From Sympetrum striolatum (lineage: Eukaryota > Arthropoda > Insecta > Odonata > Libellulidae), in assembly GCA_947579665.1 (NCBI GenBank), contig OX388350.1, forward strand, positions 40,519,393-40,583,392: 64,000 nucleotides of DNA, in the 5' to 3' direction. The notes below the pieces were generated by a model. That model was given only the letters and a program-made list of their open reading frames with translations. It had not been told where the DNA came from and did not search any database. The position numbers and the translations under genes are program-made. This document shows positions 44,641-55,390 of this stretch, piece after piece; within the stretch, counting starts at the first letter, position 1, and each line of letters begins with the position of its first letter.

Positions 44641-45488
44641 GCGATAAATTTTTTACTAGCCTCAAAGATATTTCATTGTCATATAAAATATTTGCTATAT
44701 CTATTAAAATTGCATAAAATAGTTTAAAATAAGATTATAATAAATAAAATAATTATGAGTAAATATTTTGGAGATTGACTTCCATAAACTTTCTTAATGT
44801 ATTCCCATTTATGTATATTATTTGGGTATATAAATATATAGAATAACGGGAGAAATATTAACTCTCATCTATGAGATCAGCTAAAACTTCTTTCTATTAG
44901 CTGTGGAGGGTTTTCTTCGTATCAAAAGTATTTACCGAATATACTTGTGTATGAATGTGTATGAACCCAGTCCTTTAGCACATTTTTCATGCTGAAAAAA
45001 CCACCCTCAGCTTATGCTAACGTGAGGGTCCCGCTTACCTGCTTTCCTGTGGATGCATTCTGAGGCAGCCGAAAACCTGCTTGTTAATTCCTTAATTGCT
45101 CAATTAACAAATCTTATATTATTTAACATACTGATGCCCCAATTTCTTTGATTAAATTGATAACTATTTTCATTTTTAAATTTACTAGTAGCTCCTGTAT
45201 TTTCCATCCTAGGCTTATACTCGAATCAGAAATTTCTTCCAGTGTTTTTGTGATAAAGTTAGATGTGTTGGCTAATATTCGAGTGTACACTATAGTTAAA
45301 ATACCTCTAGCAAGATTCAAAGAATTGCGAGTTGATTGGAAGGGTAGGAGGATAACGAATAGGTTATATAGGCGAAACCCTTTTCGAAATAAATATCAAA
45401 AATTTTCAAAATCGGTTTATTGGAAGAAATTTCCAACAGAGATTGATCTACAATCACTACATTTCAAGGTTTCATTTCCCGTCCACCA
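44641..45488. other. Array spacer, 3' flank of copy F
   Basis: AT-rich. From 44870 on it parallels 37915-38505. No gene; the overlapping small frames on both strands near 45130-45570 are shadows of spacer and of exon 2 of copy F. Confidence 0.5.
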
Positions 45489-47083
45489 TCATTTCCTTTC
45501 ATCCTCTTGGTGCACTCTAGCTGCTTTGAAATTCCGGACTTTGTATAAGGTGGTAGGGGGCATTGGAAGCCTTTGAATACGCATTTCTTTATTTTTAGCT
45601 CCTTTCAGAATTATCCTGGTATTCACTGGCGCAGCTAACTGTGACGTGATACCTATGGTCACATGTTTGAAGCCCACTCCGCCATTTACAATTTCTACTG
45701 TTGCACCTTTTCCAGTAACAACCTGAAACGTAAAATATCATTGAAATCAATAGAATTGTGGTTGAATCGCAGAAATGGATAGTATCTATTTTCGGAGGTC
45801 GATTCCATGCTCAAAGAAGAGATTTTGGTAAGGATTTTGCAAAGGTCGGAGAGATTTATTCATATAACACTTATTTAAGAATAGCAGATATGATTATTAA
45901 ACGTCATATGGAGGAAGAAGATTAAGTTTGATGGATATGGTCTTCGCTAAGTCCGAGGTAAGAGACGGAAAGATACTGGAAATTAAAATGCTTCGGATGA
46001 GACGAATCAATAGCCAAAGTCAACCAACATCATGTTTAAAAATACCAGGAAATAAAATAATAAATAAATAATCGAAAATTTAAAAAAATACCAGTAGGAA
46101 AATAGAAGTTACAAGAATAAATTAATTTCTGAATATCAAATTAATTGCTGTTTAATATAGAATATGGTGTACATATAAAGCCTGTTAGTGATTTAGCGGC
46201 GTAGGGTACGGAAGAGAATAAATGAAGAGCCCATAAAATTTAATAGATTTACTTAATAATTATGCATTTATGTAAAGATCACGAAATTATGGATGCAATC
46301 CGTAACGTAGAAGTCTTGATGAAAACTCGGTACAGATCGATTACAAACTGAATCACCGCTATGGCTAATGATGGGACAGATTATTTAAGCAAGAAAATAG
46401 TACTAACATAATAAATATCTCATCAATGCCTGTCGACTTTCTTTCTCTCGAAAGAGCATTTTCTCTTTCTTTTGACCTAACGTTAGGATACCAAAAAATT
46501 GAAACACAAATGTAACAAATGAGCCTGAATTTTATAAACACACTATTTCCTTAGTAAAAGTAATATTTGGTGAGTAAATTATATGTTTTCGTTTCTCCAT
46601 TATATGACCTAGCTTATTTTAAAATGCCCATTGGATGTTGGTTACATATAATTATGATTACTCGGAGATATCAAGGACACGTTCATACTTGTATTTTCCA
46701 AACCACTATACTACACGCGGAATCTAAAAACTGAGTACTAAGTGTTTCCATTCAACCGTTGAATGCCGTAAACGCATTAGATTAGAGCCGTTAGGAAAAA
46801 CTACTGTGCAAATATTATCATATATCCATCTGGTACATACCTTGTCTTTGATGTCGATATATTTTATGATTTCTTCCCTACTGAAGCCCTCTGGTGGATA
46901 CACGACTTTGGTGGTATGCTTGGCAATGTATAGAGGATGATGGACGTCCAGCTGAAGGAGAATTGCATCTCTAGGATTGTCCTCCCCCATAACGATGTTC
47001 CTCTTGCCCGAATGCAGGGCCAGTAGGGTACCTTTGGCGTTGGCCACCATGGCGATGGCGAAGAGGAAGTACTTCTGAACCAT
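45489..47083 (-). CDS. MBF2-like secreted protein, copy F (long C-terminal tail)
   Basis: Exon 1 is 47083-46841 (81 codons): signal peptide MVQKYFLFAIAMVANAKG, GEDNPRDAILLQLDV and YPPEGFSREEIIKYIDIKDK. The donor is AAG|GTATGT, different from the other copies. The intron is 1118 bp. Exon 2 is 45722-45489, phase 0: VVTGKGATVEIVNGG, GVGFKHVTIGITSQ, VNTRIILKG, then a 36-residue basic tail (NKEMRIQRLPM through VHQEDERK). The total is 158 residues. The tail is longer than in the others through a local insertion, but is open to a TGA at the family position. It is the most divergent intact copy and the rightmost. Confidence 0.72.
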
Positions 47084-47119
47084 ATTCGGATAGTAACTCT
47101 TCTGGTAGTAGTCTCTTCA

Positions 47120-47200
47120 GATTGCCTCAGTAGATTGATTCAGAATCGCACTCGCGTACTATATATATACCTGTTCGGTGTGCCACACGCGCTCGGTGAT
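47120..47200 (-). promoter_or_regulatory. TATA-box promoter of MBF2-like copy F
   Basis: A ten-base TATATATATA (47169-47160) reads on the minus strand, with the initiator-like site and leader of the usual length following. The upstream block is present. Confidence 0.6.
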
Positions 47201-48610
47201 CGGATAATTAGACTATTCTTGCAGCACGTTTGTACGTGGGCTTTCATAGGTTTAGAAATCGTTTAAGGGTGTTCAATCCGGATGATTGTAGACAAGGCGC
47301 ACGTGTCATCTTGTGGGCTTGATGAGTATTACAAATCGTTGCAGGGTTTTAACTGCGTACAGTTGATGATAAGGCTAGCGTGGATACTCCTCGAAGTAAG
47401 CACGTGGGGTGACTAACGTCAGTTAGGTTTTATGATAATTTCTTGGTATACATATATCACTGGTTATAGGAAAACATTAGTTTACGTAGTGGCGATTATT
47501 ATCGCGTCATCTGAATGAGTGTCAAGAAGTATTTGTCAACTTCCTATGATTACGAAAAAATAAAAAACAGGTACGATTATGATACAATCGAATGTTGATG
47601 ATGGAGAGGGGAGAATCATTTCTGGGAATAATAAACCAATTTTGAAGTAAAATATTTTATGACGCTATCGTGAATATCGTTGGGTCATCTGAAGAAATGT
47701 TAAGAAAGACTTATTGGCCATCATTTACGTAAATCCGATAATTAAAAAATTTCATGTTACTTGTCTTTTACTACAATTTGTGTTTCATTGTCAACTTCAG
47801 ATTATACTTAACATGTATACTCAAAGTTAAAATCAGCGTAAAAGCAAGATATTTAGGTTTTTGCTATTAAATAACTTCTAAAACATTGAGAAACCGTCAG
47901 GAAAAATTACAAAAAATTAACATTTTATCATAAAAATTTAAAATTTTGACAAAAAAGTGCAGCCTAAAGATATAATCCGATCGAGTTGAATTTTGTTATG
48001 GGTTATAAGAACCACCAACATCAAACTTTAAGCACTAGCATTAGACTGATTTCGATGAAATAACGTTTTTTTTTCAGATTGACAAAGCAGATGCGTTTAG
48101 AATCGTATTACCGCCATATTTAAACATGCTCGCTTTGCCACACGTGCTCGATAATAATAATATTCTTGCGACTCGTTTGTACGTTGGCTTTTATGGGTTT
48201 AGCAATCGTTTTAATGGTGTTCACTCCGGAAGATTGTCATTAATGCTCACGTGTATTCTCGCGGGCTTTGGCGAGTATTACAAATCGTTGTAAGGGTCTC
48301 AACACATAGCAGTTGATGATAAGGTGAGCGTGGAAACTTCTCGAAGCACGTGAGTAACGTTCTTCCTTTGCTATTTCATGACGGAGGGTTATATGATAAT
48401 TTCTAAGTATTCATACGTCACTGTTTAAATATATAAGACATACGTACGTATGCACGCATTATTTATACGTGCTCGCTCTGCCACACATGCTCTATATTAT
48501 GTAGTAATATTCTTGCGACAGTTTTGTACATTGGCTTTGAAGATTTTAGAAATCCTTTTAATGGTGTTCAATCAGGATGATGGTCGACTAGGCACGCGTG
48601 TCTTCGTGTG
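47157..48610 (-). repeat. Promoter-derived upstream modules of copy F
   Basis: Modules at 47157-47420, 48105-48360 and 48460-48610. The third contains, on the minus strand, GGCAGAGCGAGCACGTATAAATAATGC with a canonical TATAAATA but no exon downstream. The stretch 47425-48100 is spacer without a gene. Confidence 0.55.
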
Positions 48611-49545
48611 GGCTTTGATGTGGTAAATACTGAAGGAAATGTACAAAGAGAAAGGGTGAGAGTACGTCTTAGAGAAGGAGAACTGGAGAAGAAAATTAAA
48701 AGAAAGTAATGCCAACCCCATACACCTTGGCAAAAGGCTGATATAAAGAAGAAGAGTACATATATCAATAGAGTAGCTTTTAATGTTGTCATATATTTCT
48801 TACGAAGTACATATTGATAAATATTGATTACTTTTACCCTTTTCCTGACTTGACCAAATTGTAACACTGCTTTGAACAGATAGTTATTGAGTAAATATAT
48901 TATTTATACTTAAACTAAAAAATTTTCAACCCCAAAAAATGATAATTTGTGAATGATACTTTCTATCATTCTACTAAATATGAAGAAAATTGTATTGGGA
49001 AATTTATGAAACTACCCTCACGAGAATACAAGTACAGTAGTCAAACATGGTCCAGGAGAATGCTGCAGCAGGAGGAAAGAATGAACCTCAACCTCCTCCA
49101 ATCAGGTCCTAACAGAATAGGAAGCAAGTGAGAAGTGCTACTTACATGTCTAAATTTGGAATATTTTGGAAATCCAAATTCAATTCAGGCATGGAATGAA
49201 GCACACCAAAAATGAAAGAAAAAGAGAACATAAGAATTATTCTAAGTAATAAATGAATTAAATACTTAAGAAATGAGACTTTCTAAACTTATTTCATAAT
49301 TTTTGTTTTATATTATTAGTTGAATAACACAGAAGTACTTATAAGGCTTAACAGATTTATTTCATCACAGCTGAGAAAATAACTTTCATAATTGCACTCT
49401 AGCTTTTAAATCAGACTTAAGTATTTCCAAACAATACCAAAAGCTCAACAATAGATACTTTTGTGCATAGAATTATCAAATTTATGATCAGCAAGGAATA
49501 AATCAGCAACACATTCATGATACAGTCTGTTGGAATACATGATAT
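48611..49545. other. Spacer right of the array, no clear gene
   Basis: The array-type sequence ends near 48610. The following 110 bp (TACACCTTGGCAAAAGGCTG at 48721) resembles the 3' end of a non-LTR element, but this is weak. The remainder is AT-rich. The 60-residue frame at 48949-49131 is not recognised. Confidence 0.35.
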
Positions 49546-49874
49546 CAGTGACGGATCCAGGGGGGTGGTCCTGGGGGTCCGGACCCCCCCCCCCCCCCCC
49601 CGAAATATCAGACTCCCTCAAATCTCAATACCCGTACAGAACACGGTCCTTCAACCGCAGGAGACGGTCTCCAGATTTTTATTCTTGTGCCTATTTGTCG
49701 AAAATGTAACTTAAATAACGCAAATAAACACACAATTTAATAAGCAATCACAAGCGAAAAATTCGAGTTTGTCTAACACAATTCTAACGACACGTGTTGT
49801 GAAAGCCGAAATATCTTTTATTTTTAAATTTTTCGATCAGACCCCCCCCAAAATTTTTTCTAGATCCGTCCCTG
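49546..49874 (-). mobile_element. Complete non-autonomous hAT element with 8-bp target duplication
   Basis: Termini are CAGTGACGGATCCAGGGGGG at 49546 and the complement of CAGGGACGGATCTAG ending at 49874. It is flanked on both sides by CATGATAT (49538-49545 and 49875-49882), the 8-bp duplication expected for hAT. It is 329 bp with no transposase. It contains a long homopolymer C run (near 49580-49600) after GGTCCGGACC. It is the full-length relative of the truncated copies at 19225 and 25702. Confidence 0.85.
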
Positions 49875-49882
49875 CATGATAT

Positions 49883-50897
49883 CAATATTTTCTTCAAATG
49901 CATACTAATAGTGGAAAACTACTTCCAAAAAAAAAAACAAAACAAATTAGACATGGAATAGAATATGATAAATTACCTAGAACTGAAATACTAATAGCAG
50001 TGAAATTTCATAATAGACATGGAAATGAATCACTCAAACATATATAATTCTTAAAATTTTAAACACACTACCTATTGAATTAGATGACGTATTAATAATA
50101 TCCAATGCTATAAGGCTGACTAAAAGCTGGTTGTTGACAAACATGAGAACAAATAATCAACGTTCAACTGTTTAAAATCAATAATCGAATGATCGATCTC
50201 TACATTTAGGAAATCCCTGACAAGTCTTTTTAGACTTAAGGAGACCTATATTGATTAAAAGATTAAATAAAATGTCGAATAAATGGTAAACTAATTTTGG
50301 AGGTATTTTAATGTTTTTCTCTAAAACAAATTTCTTTTATAAACATAACTAATTATGCACGAAAAGCTTAACTTAGGATACGTAGAAGAATATGAGAAAG
50401 AATGTTCGTACTAAATTGAGACAAGGGCAATATGAAGAGATTCAATAAAGATTATTAGTCTGCCTGCATTATTATTTCCGTTTCAAAGTTACGGGACTGA
50501 GGATGAAATTAATGCAACTTTGTGGTATAACATCATCTCCTAGTCGATGGTTATAAGCTAATTAAAACGTATTTCCGTAAAGATGAATCATAAACTAATG
50601 GAATAATTAAAGGTAAGCTTATTCGTACGGATGGAAACTTTCTGAGAATTTAAGGTTAGTAGCTCTGATGACAAAAATCTAGATCGAAGCTAAAATTAAT
50701 GAGGATGCGAAAAAAATAAGTTATAAATGCATGTCATACATATCAAAACCTTGAACGATTAGTAAGAATTTCAGACGTAAATGAATAGAGTAACTATATG
50801 TATATAAATATAGGGCATGATGTTAAGAATTGTATGTTTGGATTCCCTCTCCAAGGACAGTCTTGGACGAAACAGAAGCTTAATCTGCTCGACTTTA
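49883..50897. other. AT-rich spacer, no gene
   Basis: No ORF, RNA gene or repeat terminus is recognised. Confidence 0.45.
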
Positions 50898-51133
50898 ACC
50901 GTTCGACTGGTGGTGCAGTGGGTCGAGGCACCTAGGTGCGACGCTGCTTGTATCGGGTTCGAATCCGGTTGGGAGCTACCTCCGGGATTACAGGGCCGCC
51001 AAACCCACCGGAGGTTCTTCACCAACCTAAATTCGATTTTTCGTCTGAACTGGATTCGAACCCGTACATTTAGTGTTGCGGGAGCCTCAGACCTCGCGCT
51101 GCCCTCGAACCCGCTTGGCGGGCGGTCCAATCA
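50898..51133 (+). mobile_element. tRNA-derived SINE with head-to-head B-boxes
   Basis: A GC-rich island in AT-rich DNA. A-box-like TGGTGCAGTGG is at 50911-50921 and a perfect B-box GGTTCGAATCC at 50956-50966, with tRNA-like spacing. A second B-box lies on the opposite strand (GGTTCGAATCC at 51062-51052), within a segment that could pair with the first half. No poly-A or target duplication is clear. The frames on both strands here are artefacts of this element. Confidence 0.65.
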
Positions 51134-51829
51134 TTAGTTCCTAACTTCTTTCTCGATTTTTTTTGCTACAAAAAATTTGATTTCAATGCGCTCAAATGGC
51201 TCACATTTAAAAAAATGCACTGCTGAGCTCAAAGTTTAGCGATACAATTTTTAAAATCCAGATAACCCGCTTACAAATGTTATTTTATTGTGAGTGGGTT
51301 GCCTGGATTAAAAAATAGCTTTCGCTGAATTTTGGGCCCAGCAGTGCATTTTTCAAAATGTAAAACCTTTGAAATGCATCCTTCTGAAAGGTAATTCGGA
51401 AAAATAAATTATTCCGATCCATATTGACATTGAATAAATTCATTACTCAACCTGCGCAATCTCGGAGGAAAATTAAACGCGCTTATACGGCTTCTGCGTG
51501 CATTAAATAAACGCGTGTAACCTAGAATTACCGGGGAAATTACTTTATCAGTTTTCGTTGAGGCGCGGAAAAAAAATATAAAAGGTAGGTAATATAATCT
51601 GAAAAAAGAAAATACATACCGTATATTCGAAAATTTTACGATCGATCTTCCGAAAACAAAGGTACCGACAGAGCAAGAGAATTTAAACAATTGGAAAAGA
51701 GCCGAGCGGGAAAATGCAATATAAATCATTTAAATATTTCTCACGCTTAAAAAAATGAATTATTAAAACATGGTGTATGGTGAGAAAATTTTACCGTTTC
51801 CTTATGAATTACATAAACGCGAATGACAA
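51134..51829. other. Spacer, no gene
   Basis: Contains an inverted-repeat hairpin: 51176-51345 shows CCAGATAACCCGCTTACAAA... and its partner GTGGGTTGCCTGGATTAAAA, with AAAATGCACTGCTGAGCTCA against GGGCCCAGCAGTGCATTTTT as outer arms, so it is a small foldback repeat of about 180 bp. The rest, up to 51829, is unremarkable. Confidence 0.45.
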
Positions 51830-52045
51830 CGAAAATCACTGTTAAATGGATATGGTGTGGCGGACATGTGATGAGAAGAAACAACATCAACAATTCTCAA
51901 CTAGACACTGAGATATGCAAAGAAACCAAGGTTTAAATCAATGGAATAGATTTATCGTTAAGTACCAAAGAAAAACTTAGAATGGAGATTGGAAAATGCT
52001 TGGGGAGGTCAATATCTAATATCAGATTAAATGACTGATGATGAA
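51830..52045 (+). pseudogene. Non-LTR retroelement C-terminal relic
   Basis: Reads VKWIWCGGHVMRRN, then after stops KEKLRMEIGKCLGRS and WGGQYLISD. In many arthropod non-LTR elements the RT tail has the pattern KWxWxGHVxRxxxxRW and ends in W..A/G..R. The match is partial and interrupted. Confidence 0.4.
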
Positions 52046-52670
52046 TTTAAAACATACACTGCTGCATAATATATTTCAACTCAATATAATATATACACTC
52101 AATACCCAATCTGCTCAATAAATAAATGTTACTCCCCAAGGTAAAATAATCACATTCCTTCTAAGTAAGACTTGAAGCATTCCATTTTTCATATATTTTT
52201 AAGACCACAAAGTTTAAGATTTGTCAATCAGCAATGGAGATGTGGAATCCAGGCATGACATTCAGAACTATAGTATATGATAAGAAAGTTTAAAGAATGA
52301 AATTGATTATAAATGCAATAAAAGCATCATATTATTGAGTGCATACAAAATCTTCAACTGTAATCTCCTGACACAAACATGGATCTATGTGGAAGTTATT
52401 CAGGATGATTACCAGTGTGGATTTAAATGTAGTAGTAGCACTAATGATTAGATATCCACAGTAAGGTAACCATTAGAGATGTGCTACAAATATTGGTTTG
52501 TACATACTCGTTATTGACTTACAATAACATTTTGACTGATTGAATAGAAAAGTGATGATTTGTGTTTTGAAGTCCTTTTTTAATCAAGAAAAATTGATTA
52601 GGATAGTTGAACTGACATTGAAGAAATCCAAATATCACACTCAGATATAGATGTTCCATCATAACCAGAT
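52046..52670. other. AT-rich spacer, no gene
   Basis: Nothing recognised. Confidence 0.4.
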
Positions 52671-52830
52671 TGTTTATTTAGTGGAAATTACAAGTTTGAT
52701 ATTAGCATTGCAGCTATGATAATATCCCTCAGAGAGAATTCGCTCTAGGTGAATATACCAGATTATCGACGGAAGCTCTTCGAAAAATTCATCGGTACAG
52801 AATTTTTAGAAAAGGTAATATAATACAAAA
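52671..52830 (+). pseudogene. CR1/jockey-like RT tail relic
   Basis: Reads GNYKFDISIAAMIISLREN then YRRKLFEKFIGTEFLEKV, parallel to GDFRFDSSVTAMIESLG and YRRKLFEKFSRSEFVHEV of the copy at 36310-37905. It is a single short fragment of the family outside the array. Confidence 0.6.
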
Positions 52831-52931
52831 CTCCAATTGGTATGAGCAAATTGCTCTTTCTCTCACACTATCATCAAGAGAATTTAGAGTTTTGTCTTGG
52901 TAAGGATTTTGAGGGTATTATGTAAGCATAG

Positions 52932-52937
<6 letters not shown>

Positions 52938-53018
<81 letters not shown>
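52938..53018. repeat. (TA)n microsatellite
   Basis: About 80 bases of uninterrupted TA, directly before a foldback-arm element. The true length may differ because of assembly. Confidence 0.9.
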
Positions 53019-53019
<1 letters not shown>

Positions 53020-54173
53020 GAGTAAAATGTTGCTTGCATACTGCAAGCAGATCGACAATACTATTTTCATGTCGGCATCATATCGGGAGGGCCTTCAAAA
53101 GAAAAAAAATGGATTGAAATATTTCTTAAAATTCGCTGAAATTCCATCGTCTGGCATCGAACCCGGGTCTTTACTGTGAACCTACTATGCAGCACAATAT
53201 AACATCACCATCTCTAACTATGTGTGAAAATTCAAGCAGAAATATGGGCTACAACTGCCTCAAAAGACGTTCTAATTTTCACGAATTTAAATGGCTCTCT
53301 GGATTTGAACCAAGGACGATCTTGGAAATCTAAAAAATGTTTCTGAAAGATATTTATGATCTCTATCTATATGCCGAATTTGAAGTTTCTATATTATTGG
53401 CAAAGGTTTCAAAATAATTCCTAAAAATCGGATCAACTTTTGATTGCAGAGACACCTGGTGTCGAACCCAGGACACATTGATAGCTGTGAATGCACTGTT
53501 TGTTTTTTATGGATTTGATCTTTCAATATGCAAAGTTTGAAGTCGATATCGTTCCGGGAAGTACCTAAAATTTGTTTCCGTTATCTCCGTTAGAAATGCA
53601 TTGCGGAATTTAAATGTCCCTCTGGGATCGAACCAAGGACCATCAGCGAATATGTAAAATTTGATTATGATATATTTTTATAGTATCTAACCTCATACAC
53701 AATTTCAAGTTTCTATGCCATCGGAAAAGGGTTCAAAAAAAATCTAAAAAATCGCCACAATGCATTTTAAACGGCCGATTTTTGCCCCAACCTAGCATCG
53801 AACCAAGGATAATATTCGTAGATGTCTTTATGGTTTCCTTTAGATATGCACGGCATCTAGCGATCCCTTGAGTTTCAACTCTCTCCTTTTCCGGGAAGTG
53901 CCTCAAAAAAATTTTTGAAAATCCCCGCCATGTACTCTTACGGGGAAAATCGCGACTTTGGGCCTTCTGGAATCGAACCCATGACACCGAGGTTCAAAGT
54001 CGGATTTATTCTGGAGGTTACACGTCATGGCGATTACGTCGTAAAAATTTCAAGTCGGTGGCACTTGTGGAACATGGTTAGAATTTTGATCCCTAATGAA
54101 TGAATGAATGAATGAGTGTATATATATATAGGTATATCCGGAGAAGCGTCTATATATAATAGATATATATAGA
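53019..54173 (+). mobile_element. Single arm of the tRNA-arm-unit foldback element
   Basis: Begins ACGAGTAAAATGTTGCTTGC, the same start as the copy at 5837. It carries the same six units with B-box/T-arm motifs near 53156, 53303, 53462, 53628, 53798 and 53969, and ends in the loop sequence (CCGGAGAAGCGTCTATATAT, about 54138-54157). The second arm is absent. The unit containing 53462 forms a stem (CCAGG / CCTGG) around GTCGAAC, as in a T-arm. Confidence 0.65.
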
Positions 54174-55010
54174 GCTTTAGAGTTATTAACTGATTTTTTT
54201 ACAATTGGCTATGTTAAAGATTTAAAATGTAGAGATATTACAAATTTTAACCATGTCATTTTTGTTATTTAAACTGCATTTAGGAAATGATATATCAACA
54301 TTTTATTGGAGTAATATTATTTGGAAGTAACATTGATTGTAACTTTTTCAGTGAATAAATGCTACACTGTTATAATGGCCCCTTATATTGGTTGGTTTTT
54401 ATTTCTACATTGGACTATACTTTTAATGCCCAACCTTGATAATTTTCTTGATGTTGGTCTCTAATGAAGCTGTTTACATACACCTTGTGTACTTTAAATT
54501 TTATTTTCATTTTTACATTGAATACATACTTCTATCAGGTTGATTAGTTCTTATAATTGTAGGCATACACATTCTTTCCCACTTTTGACAAGATCTCTGC
54601 AGCTACTCTAATTCCTCTTTGGATTTTTTCTGTGAACTTGGATGTCTTTTGACTGGAACTCACACTCTGTTTTTATTTGTGGTGTAATTTGCCTTTCATT
54701 CATCCTACTTTTACCCATTATTTCTTAATAGGTTTAAACCAATTCCCAATTGTTCTAGTTGCAATACAGATAGAAGAAAAAACAAAGTTTATTCCAACTG
54801 TTAAAGTGCACTAAGTATTACATAATTATTTTATCCTCATCCTATTTAAGGTATATTTGTTAAGTGATCATTGAGTGCTGGGCCTCCCATAGGATCATAT
54901 AATTTGAATTTAAAACTGTGTACCACACAGTAATTCAAGAGGATAAAGAATGTATTACAAGGAAAAATGCATGTAGAAATAAGAAAGAGTCTAGTGAAGT
55001 GTTATGTTTG
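54174..55010. other. AT-rich spacer, no gene
   Basis: Nothing recognised. Confidence 0.4.
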
Positions 55011-55390
55011 GAGTGTTTTGCCATATGAGTATAATTGTGAAACTTGGACAGAGTGAAAAGTAGATAAATGCATTGTAGTAGAAAGGCATTTAGAAGCATG
55101 TGAAATGTGCATATGAAGGAAGATGGAGGGAATAAAATGGTCAGACAAAGTAAGAAATGAAGAGGTTTTAAAGAGGATAAATGAAAATTGGCCACTCATG
55201 ATGATAATCAAGAAGAAAAAAAGAAATTTGCCTAGACATGAGTTAAAAAGGAATGGAATAACATCAGTAATAGAAGTATTTGTGGCTGGAATGAAAATGA
55301 AAGAAAGGAGAAAAACAAAGATGACAAATGACCTGAAAGGAAAAGATGGATATGGAAGAATCAAGAGATTAACTCAGAACAGGAAATGAT
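55011..55390 (+). pseudogene. Non-LTR retroelement RT C-terminal relic
   Basis: Frame with stops: YNCETWTE, then VERHLEACEMCI, then MEGIKWSDKVRNEEVLKRIN at 55123. This is the widespread arthropod pattern of C-E-(T/C)-W-T, R-L-(E/D)-A-x-E-M and W-x-D-(K/R)-(V/I)-x-N-E-E-V-L found after the RT domain, followed by the basic stretch KKKRN and a GH(V/I)LR-like block, here RHELKRN. It is a different family from the CR1-like relics in the array. Dead. Confidence 0.65.

Noticed and set aside
16455..47083. Array units as LTR retrotransposons or satellite monomers
   Set aside because: Units contain a spliced gene with TATA promoter, vary from 5.6 to 16.5 kb and carry nested insertions; no gag-pol, LTR or primer-binding site is seen.
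50771..51137. Overlapping 106- and 119-codon frames on opposite strands
   Set aside because: They coincide with the GC-rich palindromic SINE and have no protein motif.
52938..53018. (TA)n run as replication origin or regulatory element
   Set aside because: A plain microsatellite with no supporting structure around it.
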